A stretch of 6,241 nt of DNA from an uncultured Chloroflexota bacterium (GCA_903904765.1 CAIVEA010000777.1:1-6241); one strand, 5' to 3'; shown: positions 1 to 5,671, counted from the first letter of the stretch. A program made the numbers and translations. Notes: a model not told the origin generated them from the letters alone.

Positions 1-488
1 ACGGCAAAGACGTGACCGTGAAGGGGCCGAAGGGTGAACTGAAGATGACGGTGCATCCTGATGTGTCCGTCAAGCAAGATGGCTCTGATATCGTTGTTGA
101 ACGTGCCACCGATCAGCGCGATCACCGTGCGCTGCACGGACTGACTCGTGCGCTGGTTTCCAACATGGTGACTGGCGTTTCGACAGGCTTCCGTCGCACA
201 CTGAAGATCGAAGGTGTGGGTTACAACGGCGATGTGAAGGGTAAGGACTTGGTGCTGAAGCTGGGCTATTCACACGAAGTGGTGATTAACCCGCCCCCCG
301 GTATCTCGTTCGTCACCGAGGAAAAAGGCACCGTCATTCATATTGATGGTTCCGATAAGCAGGTCATCGGTCAGGTGGCCGCCGACATTCGTAAACTGCG
401 TCCGCCGGAGCCTTACTTGGGCAAGGGTGTGCGTTACAGTGATGAAGTCATCCGCCGTAAGGCTGGTAAAGCCGGCAAGACCAAGTAG
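1..488 (+). CDS. rplF: 50S ribosomal protein L6, 5'-truncated by window edge
   Basis: L6 binds 23S rRNA at the base of the L7/L12 stalk near the sarcin-ricin loop. The open frame is already running at the first full codon (position 3, reading GKDVTVKGPKGEL), which matches the interior of the L6 N-terminal domain, so the true start lies upstream. The GTG at 12 is not the start. 161 residues are visible against a usual total near 180, so about 20 are missing. The two repeated L6 domains are present, and the C-terminal domain has the family hallmark around DKQVIGQVAADIR, then PEPYLGKGVRYSDEV near the end. The family usually has Y-K-G-K-G where this has Y-L-G-K-G. The C-terminus is Lys-rich, as expected for rRNA contact. 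It is the first gene seen of the spc-type cluster; rpsH would be expected just upstream. Identity is secure. Confidence 0.97.
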   Translation, partial: GKDVTVKGPKGELKMTVHPDVSVKQDGSDIVVERATDQRDHRALHGLTRALVSNMVTGVSTGFRRTLKIEGVGYNGDVKGKDLVLKLGYSHEVVINPPPGISFVTEEKGTVIHIDGSDKQVIGQVAADIRKLRPPEPYLGKGVRYSDEVIRRKAGKAGKTK

Positions 489-490
489 TA

Positions 491-566
491 CTGTGGGTAC
501 AAGGTACTGAGTGCTGAGTGTTGAGGCTTGGTACTCAGCCTTCAGCACTCAGTATCGGGTACTGGG
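491..566. repeat. Degenerate heptanucleotide repeat array with inverted halves, rplF-rplR gap
   Basis: Read in 7-base steps from 505, the DNA gives TACTGAG, TGCTGAG, TGTTGAG. After a short centre the complementary sense appears in 7-base steps from 532: TACTCAG, CCTTCAG, CACTCAG, then TATCGGG and TACTGGG up to 566. Weaker units (CTGTGGG, TACAAGG) precede it from 491. The two halves form a perfect 13-bp inverted repeat, 505-517 with 542-554, around a 24-nt centre, so the transcript could form a long hairpin. GTAC occurs at about 488, 497, 504, 531 and 559. No T-tract follows, so it does not look like an intrinsic terminator. The last unit merges with the rplR ribosome binding site. The function is unknown; the periodicity is directly visible. 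Confidence 0.75.
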
Positions 567-568
567 AG
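564..568 (+). promoter_or_regulatory. Shine-Dalgarno site of rplR (decides start)
   Basis: GGGAG ends 7 nt before the ATG at 576. It fixes that ATG as the rplR start in preference to the in-frame TTG at 528, which lies inside the heptad repeat and has no comparable purine tract. Confidence 0.75.
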
Positions 569-575
569 AGATAGA

Positions 576-947
576 ATGACAACCAAGACTGAGAAAAAAG
601 CAGCAGGTCGTGAGCGCCGTCATGCCCGCGTTCGTGGGCGTATTGACGGCACACCCCAGCGCCCGCGCTTGAACGTCTTTCGCAGCGTGGAAAACATCTA
701 CGCGCAGGTGATTGACGATGTGGCGGGGCGGACTCTGGTGTCGGCCTCCACGATTGACAAAGAAGTTGTGAAGCAGCTTGAGGGCAAAAAGAAGACCGAG
801 GCCGCGAAAATCGTCGGTCAAGTGCTGGCTGAACGCGCTAAGCAAGCGGGAATCAGCACGGTTGTTTTTGACCGGGGCGGCTATAAATATCATGGCCGCG
901 TGGCGGCCCTTGCCGAAGGCGCGCGTGAAGGCGGGCTGGAGTTCTAA
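576..947 (+). CDS. rplR: 50S ribosomal protein L18
   Basis: L18 binds 5S rRNA and, with L5 and L25-type proteins, anchors it in the central protuberance of the large subunit. The product is 123 residues, close to the usual 117-122. It has a basic disordered N-terminus (residues 1-22, Lys/Arg-rich), the core beginning at RPRLNVFRS (residues 29-37), and the hallmark C-terminal segment from [12 protein letters not shown] (98-109) to the exact GAREGGLEF end. The start is the ATG at 576, supported by GGGAG 7 nt upstream and by family length; the frame stays open upstream into the repeat, but that extension has no L18 character. It follows rplF after an unusually long 87-bp gap and precedes rpsE by 18 bp, the standard order. 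Nothing in the protein is unusual. Confidence 0.97.
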   Translation: MTTKTEKKAAGRERRHARVRGRIDGTPQRPRLNVFRSVENIYAQVIDDVAGRTLVSASTIDKEVVKQLEGKKKTEAAKIVGQVLAERAKQAGISTVVFDRGGYKYHGRVAALAEGAREGGLEF

Positions 948-965
948 GTCGAAGGCGGGAGAATT

Positions 966-1583
966 ATGGCTGAAACTGAGAAGAAGGCCCGACGCGGCGG
1001 GGATCGCGGTGGCAGCGGCGATAAGCCCAGAAAAGAACGCGAACCGCGCCGTGAACGTGAGCATGAAGAAGAACGCGAAGAACTGGATGAACGTGTCGTA
1101 GACATTAAGCGCGTCGCCAAGGTTATCAAGGGTGGTCGGCGTTTTGCCTTCCGTACCGTCGTGATCGTGGGCGACAATAAGGGGCGCATTGGCATCGGCA
1201 TCGGCAAGGCGCGTGGTGTGCCGGATGCCATCCGCAAGGGCGCTGACCGCGCTCGCCGCGTGATGGTGAAGGTGTCGCTGGCTGGGACGACCATCCCGCA
1301 CCCGGTGGTGGCGGAATATGGCGGCGCGAAGGTGCTGCTGCGTCCGGCGGCTCCCGGTACTGGCGTTATCGCTGGTGGCGGTGTGCGTGCCGTGCTGGAA
1401 GCGGTGGGTATCCGCGATATCCTGAGCAAGAGCCAAGGCAGCCCGAACGTGCTGAACGTGACGATGGCGACTCTGTCGGCTTTGCAACAACTTCGTACCC
1501 CGCGTGACGTGGCGGCCATTCGTGGCAAGAACCCGGATGAACTGCGCCCGTTCTGGGAGCGCCGGAGCAATAGCGATGAGTAA
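966..1583 (+). CDS. rpsE: 30S ribosomal protein S5 with charged N-terminal extension
   Basis: S5 sits on the solvent side of the 30S subunit near the mRNA entry tunnel and S4, and affects decoding accuracy. The product is 205 residues; E. coli S5 is about 167, and the surplus lies mostly at the N-terminus. Residues 1-45 are a low-complexity, highly charged tail, Gly/Lys/Arg-rich at first and then an Arg/Glu-dense stretch (24-44). The double-stranded-RNA-binding-like domain starts near 43 and includes VKGG-type VIKGGRRF (53-60), [15 protein letters not shown] (68-82) and an Arg-rich helix. The C-terminal domain holds [19 protein letters not shown] (128-145) and the G-S-x-N turn (158-161). The ATG at 966 follows GGGAG at 957-961. 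Its end overlaps the rpmD start by 8 bp, implying translational coupling. The identity is secure; the role of the tail is not known. Confidence 0.97.
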   Translation: MAETEKKARRGGDRGGSGDKPRKEREPRREREHEEEREELDERVVDIKRVAKVIKGGRRFAFRTVVIVGDNKGRIGIGIGKARGVPDAIRKGADRARRVMVKVSLAGTTIPHPVVAEYGGAKVLLRPAAPGTGVIAGGGVRAVLEAVGIRDILSKSQGSPNVLNVTMATLSALQQLRTPRDVAAIRGKNPDELRPFWERRSNSDE

Positions 1584-1764
1584 AAAACTTCAGGTTACAC
1601 TGGTCAAAAGCTCAATCGGCTTTGAACAGTCACAGAAGGATACCGTGCGCAGCCTCGGCCTGCGCCGCATTCGCCAGACGGTGGTTCACAATGACTCGCC
1701 GCATGTGCGCGGCATGATCGCCAAGGTGATCCATCTAGTCAAGGTGGAGGAAATCGAAGCATGA
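1576..1764 (+). CDS. rpmD: 50S ribosomal protein L30
   Basis: L30 is a small large-subunit protein that binds 23S rRNA. The product is 62 residues, as usual for bacteria. It shows the standard plan: a first strand [11 protein letters not shown] (5-15), the [12 protein letters not shown] helix (21-32), and [16 protein letters not shown] (44-59) at the C-terminus. The ATG at 1576 is preceded by GGAG at 1564-1567 with 8-nt spacing. The start lies inside the last codons of rpsE (8-bp overlap around GATGAGTAA), and the stop overlaps the rplO start in an ATGA. Together these indicate tight translational coupling of three genes. The same frame is open back to about 1504, but that extension overlaps rpsE and lacks L30 character. 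Confidence 0.96.
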   Translation: MSKKLQVTLVKSSIGFEQSQKDTVRSLGLRRIRQTVVHNDSPHVRGMIAKVIHLVKVEEIEA

Positions 1765-2291
1765 AGCTAACCGATCTGCGCCCCAACGAAGGGTCTAAGC
1801 GCAAACGTAAGCGCGTTGCACGCGGTCATGGTGCCGGGCAGGGCGGTTATGCTGGTCGCGGTATCAAGGGTCAGGGTTCTCGCGGCGGTAAGCCGAAGGG
1901 CGCTTACTTTGAAGGCGGTCAGTTGCCTCTCGTTCGTCGCCTGCCGTTCAAGCGCGGTTTCAACAACATCTTCCGCATCGAGTATCAGGAAGTCCGGTTG
2001 GATCGTCTGGCCGCGATTGCTGAGGCTGCCGATGTGAACCTGATTACGCCCGAACTGCTCTCCGACCTCGGCCTGATCCGCGATGCGCTTCAGCCTATCG
2101 TGGTTCTGGGGCAGGGTGAAGTGAGCAAGGCGATCACCGTCAAGGCGCACCGCTTCACCAAGAGCGCGGAAGAAAAGATCAAGGCCGCTGGTGGCTCGGT
2201 GGAAACCGTGCCGCTGAAGGTCACTGGCGCACACGCCACCTTCCGTAAACTACGCAAGGCGCAGCTCACTAAGCTGCACGGCGAGAGCTAA
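1761..2291 (+). CDS. rplO: 50S ribosomal protein L15
   Basis: L15 is a late-assembling large-subunit protein whose extended N-terminus threads through 23S rRNA. The product is 176 residues; about 145-160 is usual. The N-terminal half is Gly/Arg/Lys-rich and flexible: [18 protein letters not shown], then repeated Gly turns (22-46). It is followed by [18 protein letters not shown] (50-67) and the globular domain, with the L15 signature region around [16 protein letters not shown] (153-168). Where many bacteria have G-K-T/S before A-G-R-G, this has G-G-Y, an ordinary lineage variation. The ATG overlaps the rpmD stop (ATGA), and GGAGG at 1746-1750 lies inside rpmD. It is followed by a 97-bp gap before secY that carries a hairpin. 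Confidence 0.96.
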   Translation: MKLTDLRPNEGSKRKRKRVARGHGAGQGGYAGRGIKGQGSRGGKPKGAYFEGGQLPLVRRLPFKRGFNNIFRIEYQEVRLDRLAAIAEAADVNLITPELLSDLGLIRDALQPIVVLGQGEVSKAITVKAHRFTKSAEEKIKAAGGSVETVPLKVTGAHATFRKLRKAQLTKLHGES

Positions 2292-2312
2292 AATTTAGCA
2301 TGATGTACATGG

Positions 2313-2362
2313 GGGATGAGGTGTGCGGCGCAGAGTTTGACTCGGCCTCACAACCTCATCCC
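2313..2362 (+). promoter_or_regulatory. Stem-loop in the rplO-secY leader
   Basis: A perfect 10-bp inverted repeat, GGGATGAGGT (2313-2322) with ACCTCATCCC (2353-2362), encloses about 30 nt. Within it GTG (2323-2325) can pair with CAC (2349-2351) past one bulged A, GGC (2327-2329) with GCC (2345-2347), and GAGT (2333-2336) with ACTC (2340-2343). One long imperfect hairpin is therefore possible. It ends 12 nt before the secY Shine-Dalgarno (GGAGG, 2375-2379). The following bases (TTGATGTTTATT) are only partly T-rich, so it could be a weak terminator or attenuator, an mRNA-processing site or a protein-binding leader. The pairing is seen; the function is inferred. Confidence 0.5.
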
Positions 2363-2388
2363 TTGATGTTTATTGGAGGATACCAACT

Positions 2389-3705
2389 ATGTTGGATGCG
2401 TTAAGGAATGCGTGGCGGCTGCCGGATGTACGCAATAAGCTGCTCATCACCGGGCTGATCCTCGTCATCTACCAGTTTGGCGCGCATGTGCCAGTTGTGG
2501 GCGTGAACAAATCTGCCCTCGAACAACTGTTGAACAGCCAAGCAGGCGGTTTGATCGGTACGCTCAACCTGCTTTCGGGCGGCGCGGTACGCAACTTCAG
2601 CGTGCTGGCGATGGGCGTGTATCCTTACATCACCGCTTCGATCATTATTCAGCTGCTCGTTCCCCTCATCCCGCGCCTCGAAGCTCTCCAGCGCGAACCG
2701 GGTGGGCAAGAAAAACTCCAGCGGTACACCTATTTTCTGGCGATTCCGATGGCGGTTTTACAGGCTGTCGGTCAGATCAACATCTTCGGGACGCTGGGCG
2801 GTGCGCCCATCATTCCCGGCTTCGGTAGTGACTTATTGTTGACGATCTCAGTGGTTGCGACCATGACTGCTGGCACCATGTTCGCCATCTGGTTGGGTGA
2901 ATTGGTCACAGAGCAGGGTATCGGCAATGGTCTTTCGATCATCATCTTCTCGGGTATCGTGGCGCAAGCCCCGACGCATCTGGCGCAGTTGTTGAACAGC
3001 AGTACACAACCTTTGTTCAACCTGATCCTGTTCGTCGTGATTTCGCTGGTCAGCCTCGTGGTCATTGTGTTCATCTACGACGGTGTGCGGCGCATTCCGG
3101 TGCAGTATGGCAAGCGCGTGCGTGGTCGCAAGCAGTACGGCGGTGGCTCGACCCACATTCCGCTGAAGGTCAACGCGGTGGGTATGATCCCGCTGATCTT
3201 CGCGCAGTCCATCATCACCTTCCCGGCGATCATCGTGAACCTGTTCCCCGAAGGTTCTGTGCGTGACGAAATCACCCGCACCTTCGGCAATCATCAGGGG
3301 TTGGCTTACTGGCTGACGTACTTCGTGATGGTGGTGGGCTTCACCTTCATCTATACCGATATCATGGTGGCGCAGCAGAATCTCTCTGAGAATTTGCAGC
3401 GACAGGGCGGCTTCATCCCCGGTATTCGTCCGGGCAAGCGGACGCAGGAATATATCCACCGCGTCACCCGCCGTATCACCTTCATCGGCGCGATGTTCCT
3501 CGGCATCATCGCCATTGTGCCGGGTATCGTTGATCTGATTAACCGCCTGATTTTCCCGACGGAAGCGGTCAGCGGTTCGAGCGCGAATGCCGCGCAGGTT
3601 ATCACCGGTTCCGGCCTCATCATCGTGGTAGGCGTGGTGATTGACACCATGCGCCAGATCGAAGCGCAACTGGTGATGCGTAACTACGAAGGCTTCATGA
3701 GCTAA
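2389..3705 (+). CDS. secY: Preprotein translocase subunit SecY
   Basis: SecY is the channel-forming subunit of the SecYEG translocon in the cytoplasmic membrane; it passes unfolded preproteins driven by SecA and inserts membrane proteins from the ribosome. The product is 438 residues, normal for the family, with about ten hydrophobic membrane segments (roughly 18-36, 72-95, 113-133, 149-170, 180-197, 210-232, 262-285, 306-326, 365-388, 405-420). Family hallmarks include NLLSGGAVRNFSVLAMGVYPYI split around residues 60-81 (plug and TM2), GELVTEQGIGNGLS (170-183), RRIPVQY (234-240), the basic cytosolic loop RVRGRKQYGGGSTHIPLKVN (243-262), and GGFIPGIRPGKRT (340-352). The C-terminus carries the ...QLVMRNYEGF motif involved with SecA. 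The ATG has GGAGG nine nt upstream. A strong terminator follows. Confidence 0.98.
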   Translation: MLDALRNAWRLPDVRNKLLITGLILVIYQFGAHVPVVGVNKSALEQLLNSQAGGLIGTLNLLSGGAVRNFSVLAMGVYPYITASIIIQLLVPLIPRLEALQREPGGQEKLQRYTYFLAIPMAVLQAVGQINIFGTLGGAPIIPGFGSDLLLTISVVATMTAGTMFAIWLGELVTEQGIGNGLSIIIFSGIVAQAPTHLAQLLNSSTQPLFNLILFVVISLVSLVVIVFIYDGVRRIPVQYGKRVRGRKQYGGGSTHIPLKVNAVGMIPLIFAQSIITFPAIIVNLFPEGSVRDEITRTFGNHQGLAYWLTYFVMVVGFTFIYTDIMVAQQNLSENLQRQGGFIPGIRPGKRTQEYIHRVTRRITFIGAMFLGIIAIVPGIVDLINRLIFPTEAVSGSSANAAQVITGSGLIIVVGVVIDTMRQIEAQLVMRNYEGFMS

Positions 3706-3709
3706 CTGA

Positions 3710-3728
3710 CCCCGACATTTGTCCGGGG
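3710..3728 (+). other. Small hairpin just after secY
   Basis: CCCCG (3710-3714) pairs with CGGGG (3724-3728), and ACA with TGT continues inward past a bulged C. It lies between the secY stop and the stronger hairpin at 3734-3765. No T-tract follows; it may protect the transcript's 3' end or help pause polymerase. Confidence 0.4.
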
Positions 3729-3733
3729 AACAC

Positions 3734-3768
3734 ATACGGGGGGACGCACACAGCGCCCCCCGTATTTT
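3734..3768 (+). terminator. Rho-independent terminator after secY
   Basis: A perfect 10-bp GC-rich stem, ATACGGGGGG (3734-3743) with CCCCCCGTAT (3756-3765), has a 12-nt loop in which CGC and GCG can add three pairs. It is followed by TTTTA. It begins about 28 bp after the secY stop. This is a classical intrinsic terminator and implies that transcription from the ribosomal genes largely ends at secY. Confidence 0.85.
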
Positions 3769-3810
3769 ACCGCCTGATAATCGGGCGACGTGGATTGAAA
3801 ATAAAGATTA

Positions 3811-3840
3811 TTGTTTTGTAGCCGTTTTATTGTTGAGTAT
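3811..3840 (+). promoter_or_regulatory. Possible weak promoter for adk-map
   Basis: The stretch from about 3795 to 3840 is distinctly AT-rich compared with its surroundings and lies between the secY terminator and adk, where a promoter is expected. The best pair I find is TTGTTT (3811-3816) and GAGTAT (3835-3840) with an 18-nt spacer. TTGAAA at 3795-3800 is a better -35 but has no good -10 at the right distance. The need for a promoter is well argued by context; the exact boxes are a guess. Confidence 0.25.
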
Positions 3841-3875
3841 GTGGTGATCGCCGCTGCCCGCTACGGGTGGTTGCT

Positions 3876-3900
3876 GATCGTCGGGAGTTGACGACGAATC
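3876..3900 (+). promoter_or_regulatory. adk ribosome binding site presented in a hairpin loop
   Basis: The Shine-Dalgarno candidate GGGAG (3883-3887) lies 13 nt before the ATG, longer than ideal. Flanking bases TCGTC (3878-3882) can pair with GACGA (3890-3894). Alternatively GATCGTC (3876-3882) can pair with GACGAATC (3893-3900) past one bulge. Either fold puts the Shine-Dalgarno in the loop, and the second brings it closer to the start codon. Confidence 0.35.
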
Positions 3901-4611
3901 ATGGGTCTGTATCTCATCATCATGGGGGTGCAGGGCGCGGGGAAGGGTGAACAAGCCCGGATGATCCAGACGCGCTACGGTATCCCGCAGGTTTCAACGG
4001 GCGATTTGTTCCGCGCCATGCGTAGCCGTACTGATGAGTTCGCGCAGAAGATCACGAAGCGCATGGATTCGGGTGAGCTGATCTCCGATGCGGATACCAA
4101 CGAAATTGTGCGCCAGCGCCTCGCCCAACCAGACGCGGCGAACGGGGTCATCCTTGATGGCTATCCACGCACGCCGGGGCAGGCCGCGTGGCTGGAGGCG
4201 CATCTGGCGGAGAAGGGGCAACACATTGGCGCGGTGTTGTTGCTTGAACTGGATTTGTACGATGCGTTCCGCCGCGCTTTTGGGCGCGTTTCGACGGCGA
4301 ATGGTGCCAGTTACAACATCTACACCAACGCCAGTGCGATTCAGTGGCAGTTCACCGATCATCCCGAAGGCGCGTATCCGCCCCGCTTGGAGGCCACGCT
4401 GAAGGAATCCGGTGAGAAACTGAAGCGCCGCGCCGATGATGCCAGTGCCCACGCCATCATCAAGCGTATTGACAAGTACCTGCAAGAGACGCAGCCGCTG
4501 ATCGCGTATTATCGCGAAAAGGGGTTGGTGCAGATGGTGGATGCCACGCAGACGATTGAGGCTGTTGGTCAGCAGATCGTCACTATCATTGATGTGGTTC
4601 AGGGGCGCTAG
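3901..4611 (+). CDS. adk: Adenylate kinase, divergent
   Basis: Adenylate kinase interconverts ATP + AMP and 2 ADP in the cytoplasm. The product is 236 residues against a usual 214-220. Recognisable elements, in order: P-loop GVQGAGKGEQA (9-19), STGDLFR (32-38) for AMP binding, DGYPRTPGQA (86-95) with the AMP-contacting Arg90, LID-entry RRAFGR (124-129), RRADD (176-180), and a C-terminal KRIDKYLQETQPLIAYY (188-204). Most catalytic arginines of the E. coli enzyme have counterparts (R38, R90, R125, R129, R177, R189). Oddities: the P-loop normally reads GxPGxGKGTQ, but here Pro is Gln11 and Thr is Glu17; the LID has one Arg where G-R-R is usual; there are no LID zinc cysteines. It sits between secY and map as in many bacteria, but behind a terminator. 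A nucleoside monophosphate kinase of altered specificity is possible. Confidence 0.88.
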   Translation: MGLYLIIMGVQGAGKGEQARMIQTRYGIPQVSTGDLFRAMRSRTDEFAQKITKRMDSGELISDADTNEIVRQRLAQPDAANGVILDGYPRTPGQAAWLEAHLAEKGQHIGAVLLLELDLYDAFRRAFGRVSTANGASYNIYTNASAIQWQFTDHPEGAYPPRLEATLKESGEKLKRRADDASAHAIIKRIDKYLQETQPLIAYYREKGLVQMVDATQTIEAVGQQIVTIIDVVQGR

Positions 4612-4619
4612 AGCTTACG

Positions 4620-5426
4620 ATGGCTGCACCTGCACCCGCTACTGCGCCTACGCTCAAAACGCCGGATGAAATCGCCATCATGCGTGAGGCCGGGCGCATT
4701 GTCGCCCGCACTCATCAGGCCATGCGCGAGGTGGTGCGCCCCGGCGTGAGTACGGCGGAGTTGGATGCGATTGCGGTGGAGGTGCTACGGAAGCACAACG
4801 CCACGCCCACCTTTCTCAACTATCCGCAGGCGAATGGCCCGGCTTATCCAGCCACTATCACTGCCAGCCTGAACGAGGAACTGGTACACGGTATCCCCAG
4901 CCCGAAGCGTATTTTGCGTGAAGGGGACATCATCAGTCTCGATGTGGGTTGCCTGTTTGAGGGCTTCGTGGGCGATGCGGCGTTTTCGATGGGCGTGGGC
5001 GAAATTCGCCCCTCGGTGCAGCGTTTGCTGGACGTATGCGAGCAGGCGTTGTATGTGGCGATTGCGGCGGCTGTGCTGCCCAATACCGTGCGCGATATTG
5101 CGCTGGCAACGCAGACTTTTGTAGAGAAGCAGGGCTACACCGTAGCACGTACTTATACCGGACACGGCGTAGGGCGCAAAATGCACGAACCGCCCGATGT
5201 GCCGAACTGGTGGCCGCGCTCGGCGGAACGGCGCGGGTGGGTGAATGAGCCGCTGCAAGCCGGCATGACGCTGGCGCTGGAGCCAATGGTGATCGCAGGC
5301 CGCCCCGATACGCGGGAACTCGAAGATGGTTGGACAGTGGTGACGAAGGATCGTTCCCTGTGCGCCCATTTCGAGCATTCCATCGCGGTGACAGATGGCG
5401 AGCCAATCATCCTGACTCTATTGTGA
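4620..5426 (+). CDS. map: Methionine aminopeptidase, type I
   Basis: The enzyme removes the N-terminal methionine from nascent proteins, a metal-dependent, cytoplasmic, essential reaction. The product is 268 residues. By alignment to the E. coli enzyme, all expected active-site residues are visible: His90 (VHGIP), metal ligands Asp108 (SLDVG), Asp119 (VGDAAF), His182 (GHGVG), Glu221 (LEPM) and Glu252 (FEHS), and substrate-side His189 (MHEPP). It lacks the zinc-finger or SH3-binding linker of longer MetAPs. A short Ala/Pro tail (residues 1-10) precedes the usual LKTPDEIAIMREAGRI start. A Trp/Arg-containing stretch (197-209) between the second His motif and LQAGM is about six residues longer than in E. 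coli. The start lies 8 bp after adk with only a weak Shine-Dalgarno, suggesting re-initiation after adk translation. Confidence 0.97.
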   Translation: MAAPAPATAPTLKTPDEIAIMREAGRIVARTHQAMREVVRPGVSTAELDAIAVEVLRKHNATPTFLNYPQANGPAYPATITASLNEELVHGIPSPKRILREGDIISLDVGCLFEGFVGDAAFSMGVGEIRPSVQRLLDVCEQALYVAIAAAVLPNTVRDIALATQTFVEKQGYTVARTYTGHGVGRKMHEPPDVPNWWPRSAERRGWVNEPLQAGMTLALEPMVIAGRPDTRELEDGWTVVTKDRSLCAHFEHSIAVTDGEPIILTLL

Positions 5427-5451
5427 ATGGGTACTCCGGCAGTGGGTGAGA

Positions 5452-5476
5452 ACTGCGAATATACGAAATTCGCAGT
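5452..5476. promoter_or_regulatory. Inverted repeat abutting the rpmJ promoter (operator-like)
   Basis: ACTGCGAAT (5452-5460) and ATTCGCAGT (5468-5476) form a perfect 9-bp inverted repeat with a 7-nt centre. Its last base is the first base of the -35 box that follows. The bases after it are not T-rich, so it is not a good intrinsic terminator for map. Position and symmetry suit a dimeric regulator's operator, though a 3'-end hairpin for the adk-map mRNA is the alternative. Confidence 0.55.
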
Positions 5477-5504
5477 AGACATCAACCGCCGATACTGATA
5501 GAAT
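5476..5504 (+). promoter_or_regulatory. Housekeeping-type promoter with extended -10 for rpmJ-rpsM
   Basis: TAGACA (5476-5481) matches TTGACA at five of six bases, and TAGAAT (5499-5504) matches TATAAT at five of six. The spacer is exactly 17 nt. TG at 5496-5497 sits one base before the -10, forming an extended -10 (TGnTAGAAT). Transcription would begin near 5511, giving a leader of about 27 nt to the rpmJ start. This is the best promoter in the window. Confidence 0.7.
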
Positions 5505-5537
5505 TTTAAGTCTTACGGAAACCTTGAGGATAGCACC

Positions 5538-5651
5538 ATGCGTGTAACAACATCGGTCAAGCCGCGCTGCCCTAAGTGCCGCATCATCAAGCGTCATGGG
5601 CGTGTTATGGTTATTTGTGATAATCCGAAGCACAAACAGCGCCAAGGTTAG
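5538..5651 (+). CDS. rpmJ: 50S ribosomal protein L36, zinc-binding form
   Basis: L36 is the smallest large-subunit protein and binds 23S rRNA near the peptidyl-transferase region. Direct translation gives 37 residues, exactly the usual bacterial length: a start [14 protein letters not shown], then RIIKRHG (15-21), and the conserved end HKQRQG (32-37). The zinc ribbon is intact, with Cys11, Cys14, Cys27 and His32, so this is the C+ form rather than the zinc-free paralogue used in zinc limitation. The ATG at 5538 has GAGG (5526-5529) 8 nt upstream. It follows map by 111 bp; infA, often found here, is missing. It appears to head its own transcription unit from the promoter at 5476-5504, together with rpsM 20 bp downstream. 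Confidence 0.95.
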   Translation: MRVTTSVKPRCPKCRIIKRHGRVMVICDNPKHKQRQG

Positions 5652-5671
5652 CTGCTTAGAGGGGATGAAAT

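Noticed and set aside
12..14. GTG at 12 as the rplF start
   Set aside because: The frame is open to the window edge and the residues before it (GKD) match the interior of the L6 N-terminal domain; starting here would remove about 20 conserved residues.
528..575. Earlier in-frame start for rplR at TTG 528
   Set aside because: The extension is translated heptad repeat, has no Shine-Dalgarno and no similarity to L18; the ATG at 576 has a good site.
549..1490. Long antisense open frame opposite rplR-rpsE
   Set aside because: Low-complexity His/Thr/Arg-rich product, a shadow of GC-rich ribosomal genes on the other strand.
2848..3735. Long antisense open frame opposite secY
   Set aside because: His/Asp/Arg-rich shadow of the hydrophobic secY codons with no recognisable domain.
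5452..5476. Inverted repeat after map as a Rho-independent terminator
   Set aside because: The following bases are not T-rich and contain the -35 box; it fits an operator or mRNA-end hairpin better.
5418..5645. Antisense open frame covering the map-rpmJ gap and rpmJ
   Set aside because: It overlaps the certain rpmJ gene and its promoter and has no recognisable motif or ribosome binding site.
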